Positions 6,901 through 13,233 of a DNA stretch of 13,233 nt are shown here, one piece after another. The notes beneath the pieces were generated by a model that saw only the letters and a program-made list of their open reading frames with translations, made no database searches and had not been told where the DNA came from. Positions within the stretch are counted from its first letter, which is position 1, and the number at the start of each line of letters is the position of its first letter. This stretch comes from DASUFH01 sp036274645 (GTDB lineage: Bacteria; Acidobacteriota; Terriglobia; 20CM-2-55-15): assembly GCA_036274645.1 (NCBI GenBank), contig DASUFH010000026.1:1-13233 (forward strand). The letters are read 5' to 3'. The position numbers and the translations under genes are program-made.

Positions 6901-9669
6901 CAGTCCGTATCCGCCATCCAGAATTCCGGTGTTGAAACCGTTCAGATACAGGTTCCCGTAGTTTTCGTAGCGGACACCCAGATTCAGTGTCAGACGTTTC
7001 GTGATCTTCCAGTCGTCCTTCACGAAGAAGGCGTATTCGTTCTGGAACGTCCTGCGCGCCCGGACACCTTCGCCGGTACTCCACGTGTCCCACGTTCCAT
7101 CCGTGTAGTTCTGAATGCTGTTCACCCAGAACGTCTGATTGACACTCGCCACCGAACCCGACAGGAAATACAACAGGTCCGCCGAGGCGTTTTGCACCAC
7201 ATTCTGCCGGCCCAGATGGTCGACCGTTGAAAAACCAGGCAACTCCGGCACGACACCGCCCTGGGCCAGATCGGAAGTGGTCGTCGAGGAAACGCCACCC
7301 CTGGCCTGCGGAATGATCTGCCCGGAAAGTTCTCTGGCGCGGGTCAGACGCAGTTCGATACCGGAGCGAATCGCATGCGCTCCGTGATTCCAGCTGATCG
7401 TGTCGGCGAAATTGTACAGCGCGCTTCCTGCCTCACAATTGACCGACGAATAGAGACTGCCGTTCAGGAACGACGCGCCGTTTCCGGCGGACGTGCAGCC
7501 GCTGGACACCGGATTGCCCTGCACGCCGTTGTTCGTGGTTCCGACATTCGCCTGCAGGCCGTTATTCGCGCCCGAGATTCCATACGGGAGCACGTTGTCC
7601 TGGAAGTTGTAGTAGGCCGTCTGCGACCCCGGCAGGAAGTACACCGGGGAAACCTCCCCGTTGTTCGGATCGAGCCACCCGTCCTGCAGCCATGAGCGCG
7701 CATAGTCCGCCCGCGCCTGATCCGGATTCTCCCAGGGCGCCAGCTGCGTGGAACGGTTGTAGTTCACGCCGAAGCGCGCTTCGTTCACCAGGTTCGGCGT
7801 AATCGTCGAAATCCCGTTGACCGTCAAGATGCGCGGCGTCCGTCCCGCATACCCGTCGGCGCCTTCCGGCCACCGCGACTGAAAATAGAGCCGGCTGTTC
7901 TGGTCGTTCTGGAAGCTGGTGCTGACACTCACACGGCTGTGATTGCCGATATTGTGGTCGATCTTCAGGTTGATGATCTTGTGATTCACCAGCGACTGAT
8001 CAAGACTGGTTCCGATACCGAACGTTCCTCCACGGAATGTATTCTGATTGTCCTGACCGCTCGTGGAGCGCACCCAGCTGGACGCCGCCCGGTTCAGACC
8101 ATCCGAACCGGTAGTGCCACTGACGAAGAACCCCTGCACCTGACCGCCCAGGTTGAAGCTGCTGGTGTAGTTGTTGACCCGCGGCATTTTCGCCAGCAGA
8201 CGCTGGATGTATCCCGTCCGGTCCGGCGGACGGTCGATCAGGCGGCCCGCCTGATCCCAGCTCACGCGGACTCCTCCGGGAGCGGAAGGATCCACGATGG
8301 TCACATGATTCGATGGATCCGGCGCGACGCCGACGCCGTACACCGGGTTGTTGTAATCCGGCAACCATGACGCGACGCCGTTACCCAACCCATCGTCGAC
8401 GCGGGGAATGTACTGGCCGCAATCCGTTGCGGGATCAAACGGGGTACCGTCGAACTTGATGTTGCCGAACACGCTGTAACACCGGAGCGTGCCGGTATAC
8501 GGAAGCGTGATGTCGTCGGAGAAATACTGCGGCGCGACCGGAATATCCTGGCCGTTCGGAAGAGTGAATATGTCCACCGGCCACTGTCCGGTTCCGTTCG
8601 TATTATTCGCCGTGGGACGGCCATAATCGGACGGCAGGCTGCTCCAGCCGTCAAAGTACCGGAATATGCCGTTCCGGGCCGGATCCGTCAGCGCAGGAAC
8701 CGAGAGATATCCGCCATAGCCGCTGAAACCGGCCCCGGCAAATATCGGCGTGGCGCCCGACCGCTGCCAGCGCATCTGATGATCCCAGTTGACGAAGTAG
8801 AAGGTGTGATTCTTCCAGATCGGTCCGCCGACGCTCACGATGTACTGGAACGTGGCGCCGAACGGCTGCTTGAATCGCGTTGTGCTGGGGCCGAGCGCGT
8901 TCAGCGCGTTCTGCCGCAGGTTGTAGTTGATGTTCCACTGGAACCGGTTGGTCCCCGACTTCGTCGTGATCTGCACCTGGCCATTGCCACGGCCCGATTC
9001 CGCGTCCACCGGCGAAAGAATCAGCCGGATCTCGCTGATCATGTCGGGGTTCAGAATCGTGGTCGACCCCACGCCATTCGGACTGAACCCATCCGTCACG
9101 CTCAGGCCATCGCGCGTCGTGTTCATCATGTACATCGGCAGGCCGCCGACCGTGTCGTACTGGTGGCCGAGCGGGCTGGCCCGGTAGCCGGGCAGCGTTG
9201 TGATCAACGCCAGCGGATCGTTGCCGACCAGCGGCAGATTTGCGATCTCCGTTTCGTCCAGCGTCACACCGATCGTCGGCTGTTTCAACAGCGGGTCGGT
9301 CTGGCTCGCATCCACGACAACAGTGTTCACGACATCGCCCACCTCCAGGACGATGTCCACCCGCGCCTCATCCGCCATGCGCAGCGTGATCTTGTTGATC
9401 GTTACCTTCTTGAAATTCGGAAACTCCGCCGTAACCGTGTAATTGCTGCCCGGCGCAAGAATGAAACTGTAGCGCCCGCCGTCGTTCGTCAGCGTGGACT
9501 GACCGATTCCCGTGTCCGCGTTGAGCACCTTCACACTCACACCCGGCAGGGCCGCTTTGGTGTTATCGGTAACCACTCCGTTGAGTCTGCCCACGGTGGA
9601 TTGCGCGAACGCGCCCGTAGACACACTAAGACTGATCAGAGCTACGGCTGTAATAGCCAGCACCCGCAT
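3988..9669 (-). CDS. giant TonB-dependent-receptor-like outer-membrane protein (Oar-like)
   Basis: 1893 residues with a signal peptide (MRVLAITAVALISLSVSTGA, cleavage after AFA at 22). A carboxypeptidase-regulatory-like beta-sandwich covers about 27-110 (GRLNGVVTDNTKAALPGVSV ... DGGRYSFILAPGSNYTV). A plug-like domain covers about 125-240 (DETEIANLPL, NTTRDGLSVTDG, SEIRLILSPVDAESGRGNGQ, ITTKSGTN). The remaining 1650 or so residues form a long predicted beta-barrel rich in Gly, Asn, Ser and Tyr, with Cys-bearing loops, ending RGIQIRVDATNVLNHPTP ... GRQIQFGIRMIN. Such Oar-like proteins sit in the outer membrane; their substrates are mostly unknown. I see no TonB box and no STN domain. I chose ATG 9669 because AAGGGGG precedes it by six bases; an ATG 33 bases upstream would add 11 polar residues before the signal peptide. 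It is longer than the roughly 1000-1200 residues usual for the family. It is a paralogue of the gene at the right edge and has its own promoter and terminator. Confidence 0.92.
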   Translation of the reverse strand: MRVLAITAVALISLSVSTGAFAQSTVGRLNGVVTDNTKAALPGVSVKVLNADTGIGQSTLTNDGGRYSFILAPGSNYTVTAEFPNFKKVTINKITLRMADEARVDIVLEVGDVVNTVVVDASQTDPLLKQPTIGVTLDETEIANLPLVGNDPLALITTLPGYRASPLGHQYDTVGGLPMYMMNTTRDGLSVTDGFSPNGVGSTTILNPDMISEIRLILSPVDAESGRGNGQVQITTKSGTNRFQWNINYNLRQNALNALGPSTTRFKQPFGATFQYIVSVGGPIWKNHTFYFVNWDHQMRWQRSGATPIFAGAGFSGYGGYLSVPALTDPARNGIFRYFDGWSSLPSDYGRPTANNTNGTGQWPVDIFTLPNGQDIPVAPQYFSDDITLPYTGTLRCYSVFGNIKFDGTPFDPATDCGQYIPRVDDGLGNGVASWLPDYNNPVYGVGVAPDPSNHVTIVDPSAPGGVRVSWDQAGRLIDRPPDRTGYIQRLLAKMPRVNNYTSSFNLGGQVQGFFVSGTTGSDGLNRAASSWVRSTSGQDNQNTFRGGTFGIGTSLDQSLVNHKIINLKIDHNIGNHSRVSVSTSFQNDQNSRLYFQSRWPEGADGYAGRTPRILTVNGISTITPNLVNEARFGVNYNRSTQLAPWENPDQARADYARSWLQDGWLDPNNGEVSPVYFLPGSQTAYYNFQDNVLPYGISGANNGLQANVGTTNNGVQGNPVSSGCTSAGNGASFLNGSLYSSVNCEAGSALYNFADTISWNHGAHAIRSGIELRLTRARELSGQIIPQARGGVSSTTTSDLAQGGVVPELPGFSTVDHLGRQNVVQNASADLLYFLSGSVASVNQTFWVNSIQNYTDGTWDTWSTGEGVRARRTFQNEYAFFVKDDWKITKRLTLNLGVRYENYGNLYLNGFNTGILDGGYGLFGPARSGHDPNQNPFDYWLAPGNHYYTGYGKTPPSIDVTGTFLPNGQPNYIPGNCLLATATPGAATSANDGNGNSGSLSPCINPGGPGIQFVPSSQTIPGVVGTNCNNVANQASICNFTTVVACVWGVQQPSLNNLLPVSNCDPSTLTTRSFVGPGSNHPELDPYYRDNNNIGPAIGFSYRVPLGSRTLLIRGGFQFTFGSAGRDRSVGTGSAGQLSAVNGGGNSLDQITRTCTAASQCLDPNRYPGVSLADADYAMTIADLPNLIPLQTQLYNDPNYYRPAVSASGTSAGGFFGSNSSTGITTGDQTGVQFFGVQRTLSATAFARGYQDPRTENYTFSVSTNLSRTSSLSLSYVGTLGRNRPTSINLNMPNVYYNPELVDALNVTRAGGYAPLFDKMFAGWNMTGMAASAGWGPVGSCVSTAGNPDYPGGAPAYSESGVDAFGNDYNINCPANTIYQSGSAHLRNAQVGTYGQVAQLLANGNFYAVANTLAANSPTSGGNTTTPANNTATGNRSLAFGATLGGNLLRNGCDRAAQATTTARFDLVSGSPTQGNTAFVRCFPEDYLIINPTLTTGNSQVFGISTGGSNTGGQGVVYKDTWGYTNYHQFQAQYTLRLNSGVSFQATYLTSKTLALPRDFYRTNTFNNNALGGTAFGSVTGFTDPKNEETRKRDYGESSDSLKHAVRVNGVFPLPFGPGQPLLSSAPGWLTRIVGGWQMGVIYNVQSGQPMSIYAGETMFGSSAAVASGCDSYSGTFGISGSNCASSLVFPDVVSTMWTNPQGHFEKNGENGDLTYFGNPSPFAVIPDPQCTSGTVGLNPDRPSGAALTGQCYLKALVMKVPAGTPGAFALSDTDPTPVLIMLQNPMPGHQGSLGGGTMKQPGRFYLDANLVKTFMFSERRGIQIRVDATNVLNHPTPSDLYLSLGPSTDSPDAIIDKFNTSNAGTSALATGCFAGNTACGRQIQFGIRMIN
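5063..5103 (-). repeat. 41-bp block identical to the paralogue (copy 1)
   Basis: Forty-one consecutive bases are identical to 11521-11561, at the same place in the paralogous receptor. They encode the GYTNYHQFQAQYTL stretch of the barrel. Flanking bases differ at synonymous and other sites. Confidence 0.9.
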
Positions 9670-9709
9670 GGTTTCCCCCTTCCATTGATGAACCAACGTC
9701 AATGCCTAT

Positions 9710-9729
9710 GCCGACGAACGACCGTCGGC
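9710..9729 (-). other. hairpin in the leader of the large receptor mRNA
   Basis: GCCGACG (9710-9716) and CGTCGGC (9723-9729) form a perfect 7-bp stem with a 6-nt loop. It lies in the predicted leader of about 120 nt, ending 40 nt before the start codon. There is no T-run, so it is not an attenuator of the usual form. A role in mRNA stability or translation is possible but unproven. Confidence 0.45.
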
Positions 9730-9798
9730 GCGCGACAAGGCTTCTCCGGTGTCGGGACTTGAACTGCTTCTGCTATGAAACTCTTGTTGTTGGGGCGG

Positions 9799-9828
9799 AC
9801 TATATTGAAAGGAATTCCGGATTGTCAA
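9799..9828 (-). promoter_or_regulatory. sigma-70 promoter of the large receptor gene
   Basis: On the minus strand TTGACA (9828-9823), an 18-bp spacer and TATAGT (9804-9799) match the housekeeping consensus at 11 of 12 positions. An A/T-rich stretch (TTTACATTTTG) lies just upstream of the -35 box and could act as an UP-type element. Transcription would begin near 9792, leaving a leader of about 120 nt. The spacer contains the palindrome GGAATTCC. Confidence 0.82.
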
Positions 9829-10380
9829 CAAAATGTAAAGGCGCTTACCGACCCGATCGCAGACCACCGCGCGGACGATAGCTTTCCTGAAGTAGCCCGA
9901 TTGAGCCGCGCGCGCATCGCTTTTCGACGCGGTAAATCAACCCGCAGGGACCGCCGCAGTGCTACTTTTACATCTCTCCACACACAGAAAACCCAGCACG
10001 ATGAGACCCCCTGTTTATGGCCGCTCACTCGCCGGCCGACACACGCTACCGCTATTTTTTTATCCAGTCATAGCATGCGGCTCTATTAGCGACTACGCGT
10101 GGAGACCACGTAACGATTCCGCGCGTCGTGCGAGCGATGAAGGCGCCTGATTGCGAGGGGGGCAAAAAGACTAAAAAAAGTTTTTCTTTTTTGGGAAAAC
10201 GAGGTCGATCGGCGGAAAGAACGCGGTTCAGCGACAGCCCTCGGGCGCCTGGCGCCCGCCGAAAGACGCCTTTTGACCTCTACCCGTCAAAAAGCGTTGG
10301 CCTGCGGGACCAACCGACCAAGGCGCGCTTCGTGTACGACGACCAAATGTCCAAACCGCAAACTGGGAGGCCTGAAACGC
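9829..10380. other. long non-coding intergenic stretch between the two receptor genes
   Basis: I find no convincing gene here; the open frames are rich in Arg and lack ribosome binding sites. Visible structures are CGTGG-AGA-CCACG around 10098-10110, an A/T-rich island at 10163-10193, a perfect GGGCGCC-T-GGCGCCC palindrome at 10243-10257 and a hairpin with 11-nt arms at 10267-10277 and 10286-10296 (10 of 11 paired). No tRNA-like or other recognised RNA fold was seen. The stretch may hold regulatory DNA for the receptor gene or a small RNA, but nothing shows this directly. Confidence 0.5.
10163..10193. repeat. A/T-rich island with inverted A and T tracts
   Basis: CAAAAAG (10163-10169) is mirrored by CTTTTTTG (10186-10193), with an inner run of seven A and five T around a single G at 10180. 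This is strikingly unlike the GC-rich surroundings. Phased A/T tracts can bend DNA and bind nucleoid proteins. It lacks a GC stem, so it is not a normal terminator. Confidence 0.5.
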
Positions 10381-10411
10381 AAAAGGGGCCCCGCCTTGCC
10401 GGCGGAGCCCC
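10377..10411 (-). terminator. intrinsic terminator of the right-hand receptor gene
   Basis: Arms 10385-10395 and 10401-10411 pair at 10 of 11 positions (one mismatch) around a 5-nt loop. On the minus strand they are followed by TTTTGCGTTTC. It lies 40 bp after the stop codon of the partial receptor gene and resembles the terminator of its paralogue in stem, tail and distance. Confidence 0.85.
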
Positions 10412-10451
10412 TCTTGCGCGGGGGTTGTCGATCAGGATGATCGAACTCGGA

Positions 10452-13233
10452 CTAGTTGATCATGCGAATGCTGAACTGGACCTGACGTCCGCAGAACGCG
10501 TTAACACCGACGCATCCGCTGGCGTACGCCGAACGAACGGAGTCCGACGTGTTGAAGGCGTCGGCGATCGAGTCCGAACTGTCGGAGGCTGGCCCGAGGT
10601 TCAGGTACAGGTCCGACGGCGTCGGATGATTCAGCACGTTCGTCGCATCCAGGCGAATCTGGATTCCGCGCCGTTCGGTGAACATGAACGTCTTGGCCAG
10701 ATTCGCATCGAGATAGAAACGGCCGGGCTGACGCATCGTGGAGCCACCCAGGCTGCCCTGCTTGCCGGGCGCCGGGTTCTGCAACATGATCAGCACCGGG
10801 GTCGAATCCGTGGCGCTCAGCGGAAACGCTCCGGGCGTCCCGGGCGCCACCTTCATGACCAGCGCCTTCAGGTTGCAGGAGTTTGCCAGAGGCTGCGTGT
10901 TCGCGGCGTCCGCGACCAGCGACACTGTCCCGCTCGTGCACTGCGGATCCGGAATGACCGCAAACGGATTGGGATTGCCGAAGTAGGTCGTGATGCCGTT
11001 TTCCGTCCTGTAGCTGCCACTCGGATTGTTCCAAAGCGGCGACACGACATCCGGGAAGCTCAGACCGCTACCGCAACCCGTGCCGTTCTGGAAGAGCGTG
11101 CCCGAATAGGCGTCGCAGCTGTTGGATGATCCGCTCGACGAACCGTACAGCATGTCGCCGGCGACGATGCTGAACGGCTGTCCGGACTGGCCGTTGTAGA
11201 TGATTCCCATCTGCCAGCCGCCGAGAATCTTCGTCACCCATCCCGGCGCGTGGGAAAGCAGCGGCTGTCCGGGACCGAACGGCAGCTGGAATACGCCGTT
11301 CAGACGAACCGCGTGTTTGAGACTGTCGCTCGATTCACCGTAATCCCGCGCCCGCGTCTCCTCGTTCTTGGGATCGGCAAAGCCGGTTACGGAGCCCAGC
11401 GCCGTGCCACCCAGCGCATTGGAGTTGAACGTATTGGTCTTGTAGAAATCCCGTGGCAGAGCCAGCGTCTTCGAAGTCAGGTACGTCGCCTGCAGGCTGA
11501 GCCCGGAGGGCAGCCGCAGCGTGTACTGGGCCTGGAACTGATGGTAGTTGGTGTAGCCCCAGGTGTCCTTATAGACAAGGCCCTGACCGCTGGAACTGCT
11601 GGCGCCCAGGGTCGCGCCGAAGCCACTCGCGTTTCCGACGGAAAGCGCCGGATTGATGACCAGCCAGTCCTCCGGGAAGCAGCGCACGGGGCCGCTGTTG
11701 CCGGTCGCGGCGCCGCCATTGATCTGTTCCAGATGGCTTGTCGCGGTGGCGGAGCCCAACCGGTCGCAACCATTGCGCAACAGGTTGCCCGCCGTCGCGG
11801 TGCCCCAGTTGATGTTCCGGTACCCGCCGCCGCCATTGGCGCCGCCGGTCGACGGACTGATCGTCGCCAGAACGTTGGCCACCGCAAGATAATTGCCGTT
11901 GGCCAGGTTCGCCGAGAGCTGTCCGTAGGTCGTGGTGGAGGCGTTACGCAGATGGGCCGAGCCGGACTGATAGACCGTATCGGCCGGACAGCTGATGTTA
12001 TTGGCCGGATCATTGAAGGCCGGCGCCCCGGTCATCGGAGCGCACGTGCCGACGGCGCCCCAGCCGGGGATCGTCGCGGCGAACCCGGAGAGGTTCCAGC
12101 CCGCAAACATCTGATCGAACAGCGGAACGTTTTCCCCGGCGCGCGTGCGGTTCAGAGCGTCGAGCAGTTCCGGGTTGTAGTACACGTTCGGGAGGTTGAG
12201 GTTGATACCTGTGGGACGGTTTCTTCCGAGCGTACCAACGTAGCTCAATGAAATGGAACTCGTCCGGTTCAGATTGGTCGACACGGAGAACGTGAAGTTT
12301 TCCGTTCGCGGATCCTGATAGCCCGGCGCGTAAGCTGTAGCCGACAGGGCGCGCTGTACGCCGAAGTTCTGAACCAGCAGAATCCGGTCGCCGACGGCGC
12401 CCGTTCCACCGCCACCCGCGCCGATCGCCGGCCGCAGGTATTGGGGATCGTTATACAGCTGGATCTGCAGCGGCACGATGTTGGGAAGGTCGGACAGGGT
12501 CAGAGCGTATTCCGCATCGTTGTAGCTCGAGCCCAGGCAGGTCGACGCCGAACTGCACGTGCGCGTCGCCTGATCGAGAGACACCGTGACGCCGCCGCCG
12601 CCCTGCTGCGACAACTGACCGGCGCTGCCCGTGCCGATGCTGCGGTCGCGGCCCGCGGAACCGAAGGTGAACTGGAAGCCGCCGCGCAGAAGCACCGTGC
12701 GGCTGCCCAACGGGAGTCGATAGGAGAAGCCAATCGCCGGGCCAACGTTGTTGCGATCCCGGTACAGCGGGGGCTGCTCGGGATGGTCCGAACCCGGACC
12801 GACGAACACGCGCGACGTCAGCAGCGACGGATCGCAGTTTGAAACGGGGAGCAGAGGATTCTGCTGGACTCCCCAGACGCAGTTGACAATCGGCGTAAAC
12901 AGGTGCGTGCGGGCCGTCTGCCCCGGCGCCACATAGCTTGCGGGAACGAACTGCACTCCCGGACCTCCGACGTTGATACACACGGAGTTCACACCGTTAG
13001 GGCCGAAGCCCAGCGTGCCGGGCGTGATCGTGTCGATCGGACAGTTTCCAGGAACGTAATTGGGCATTCCATTCGGCAGGAAGGTGCCCGTGATATTGAT
13101 GTCCGGAATCTGGGTCTGGCCCGCCGGACAGGCGCCCGCGAAGTTCTGCGTACACCCGCGTCCGTAGCCGGTGTAGTACTGGTTCCCCGGCTCCAGCCAG
13201 TAGCTGAACGGATCCACGCCTTCCCTGCCGGTG
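10452..13233 (-). CDS. partial TonB-dependent-receptor-like outer-membrane protein, paralogue of the neighbour
   Basis: The last 926 residues of a gene whose 5' end lies beyond the right edge. The frame is open to the edge (TGREGVDPFSYWLEPGNQYY), so the GTG at 13217 is an internal Val and not a start. The visible part is beta-barrel and aligns along its length with the C-terminal half of the neighbouring 1893-residue receptor. Shared landmarks include YYTGYG, TGTFLPNG, FQFTFGSAGRDRS, ENFTFSVSTNLNRTSSISLS, CFPEDW, GYTNYHQFQAQYTL, RDYGESSDSLKHAVR, RGIQIRLDATNVLNHPTP and the final RMIN. Differences are concentrated in Gly/Ser/Asn-rich loops, as expected for surface-exposed segments. Paired Cys in loops (for example near the CTQNFAGAC and RTCSSASTC segments) suggest disulfides. 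From the neighbour, a signal peptide, carboxypeptidase-regulatory-like domain and plug are expected upstream. The substrate is unknown. Confidence 0.92.
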   Translation of the reverse strand, partial: TGREGVDPFSYWLEPGNQYYTGYGRGCTQNFAGACPAGQTQIPDINITGTFLPNGMPNYVPGNCPIDTITPGTLGFGPNGVNSVCINVGGPGVQFVPASYVAPGQTARTHLFTPIVNCVWGVQQNPLLPVSNCDPSLLTSRVFVGPGSDHPEQPPLYRDRNNVGPAIGFSYRLPLGSRTVLLRGGFQFTFGSAGRDRSIGTGSAGQLSQQGGGGVTVSLDQATRTCSSASTCLGSSYNDAEYALTLSDLPNIVPLQIQLYNDPQYLRPAIGAGGGGTGAVGDRILLVQNFGVQRALSATAYAPGYQDPRTENFTFSVSTNLNRTSSISLSYVGTLGRNRPTGINLNLPNVYYNPELLDALNRTRAGENVPLFDQMFAGWNLSGFAATIPGWGAVGTCAPMTGAPAFNDPANNISCPADTVYQSGSAHLRNASTTTYGQLSANLANGNYLAVANVLATISPSTGGANGGGGYRNINWGTATAGNLLRNGCDRLGSATATSHLEQINGGAATGNSGPVRCFPEDWLVINPALSVGNASGFGATLGASSSSGQGLVYKDTWGYTNYHQFQAQYTLRLPSGLSLQATYLTSKTLALPRDFYKTNTFNSNALGGTALGSVTGFADPKNEETRARDYGESSDSLKHAVRLNGVFQLPFGPGQPLLSHAPGWVTKILGGWQMGIIYNGQSGQPFSIVAGDMLYGSSSGSSNSCDAYSGTLFQNGTGCGSGLSFPDVVSPLWNNPSGSYRTENGITTYFGNPNPFAVIPDPQCTSGTVSLVADAANTQPLANSCNLKALVMKVAPGTPGAFPLSATDSTPVLIMLQNPAPGKQGSLGGSTMRQPGRFYLDANLAKTFMFTERRGIQIRLDATNVLNHPTPSDLYLNLGPASDSSDSIADAFNTSDSVRSAYASGCVGVNAFCGRQVQFSIRMIN
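11521..11561 (-). repeat. 41-bp block identical to the paralogue (copy 2)
   Basis: Identical over 41 bases to 5063-5103, at the homologous place in the barrel. See copy 1. Confidence 0.9.

Noticed and set aside
8141..8149. GACCGCCCA within the receptor gene as a third copy of the palindromic element
   Set aside because: Only one arm is present and it encodes a normal part of the barrel (GGQVQ); chance in GC-rich DNA.
8779..9762. Long plus-strand open frame opposite the receptor N-terminus
   Set aside because: It covers the signal peptide, regulatory-like and plug regions of a clear minus-strand gene; no domain or ribosome binding site.
10128..11129. Plus-strand open frame spanning the A/T island, the terminator and the 3' end of the partial receptor gene
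   Set aside because: It crosses the terminator and is opposite a strongly supported coding region; the sequence is Arg-rich and without motif.
13217..13217. GTG as the start of the right-hand receptor gene
   Set aside because: The frame stays open to the window edge and the residue aligns inside the barrel of the complete paralogue, so it is an internal Val.

Overview
The window is a GC-rich bacterial chromosomal segment. The gene content points to Acidobacteriota (a Vicinamibacteria- or Bryobacterales-like lineage) as the best guess: very large TonB-dependent-receptor-like proteins with an N-terminal carboxypeptidase-regulatory-like domain, a PEP-CTERM exosortase substrate, and a secreted protein with the CDRACLEGFVDQYLDA type of N-terminus. 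This assignment is inference from gene families; there is no rRNA or other marker gene. I see no tRNA, rRNA, CRISPR array, transposase, integrase or phage gene.

Layout, left to right. 1-240: mostly non-coding, with a possible 5' end of a minus-strand gene running off the left edge. 241-1052 (minus): a PEP-CTERM protein with a strong intrinsic terminator and a sigma-54-type promoter just upstream. 1053-1518: a divergent regulatory region with a long upstream dyad and an extended -10 promoter for the next gene. 1519-2772 (plus): a secreted protein of unassigned function (NTF2-like/DUF8021-like) carrying a 70-residue Gly/Ala/Pro/Arg insert. 2807-2905: a palindromic, REP-like element. 2917-3720 (plus): an AlkZ/YcaQ-related winged-helix protein. 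3743-3851: a second, expanded copy of the same palindromic element, so the AlkZ-related gene lies between two copies. 3988-9669 (minus): a 1893-residue Oar-like outer-membrane receptor with its own consensus sigma-70 promoter, a leader of about 120 nt with a hairpin, and an intrinsic terminator. 9670-10451: a 782-bp intergenic region holding that promoter, an A/T-rich island and several hairpins. 10452 to the right edge (minus): the C-terminal half of a close paralogue of the receptor, with a homologous terminator.

How the genes fit together: most of the window encodes the cell surface and envelope. There are two paralogous outer-membrane barrels, probably transcribed separately because a terminator and a new promoter lie between them. 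There is also an exosortase-processed surface protein and a secreted protein. The AlkZ-related gene is the only cytoplasmic DNA-interacting protein and looks unrelated to its neighbours. I do not see a convincing new multi-gene system. The observations most worth following are the sigma-54 promoter at the PEP-CTERM gene, the pair of palindromic elements around the AlkZ-related gene, the low-complexity insert in the secreted protein, and the duplicated giant receptors.
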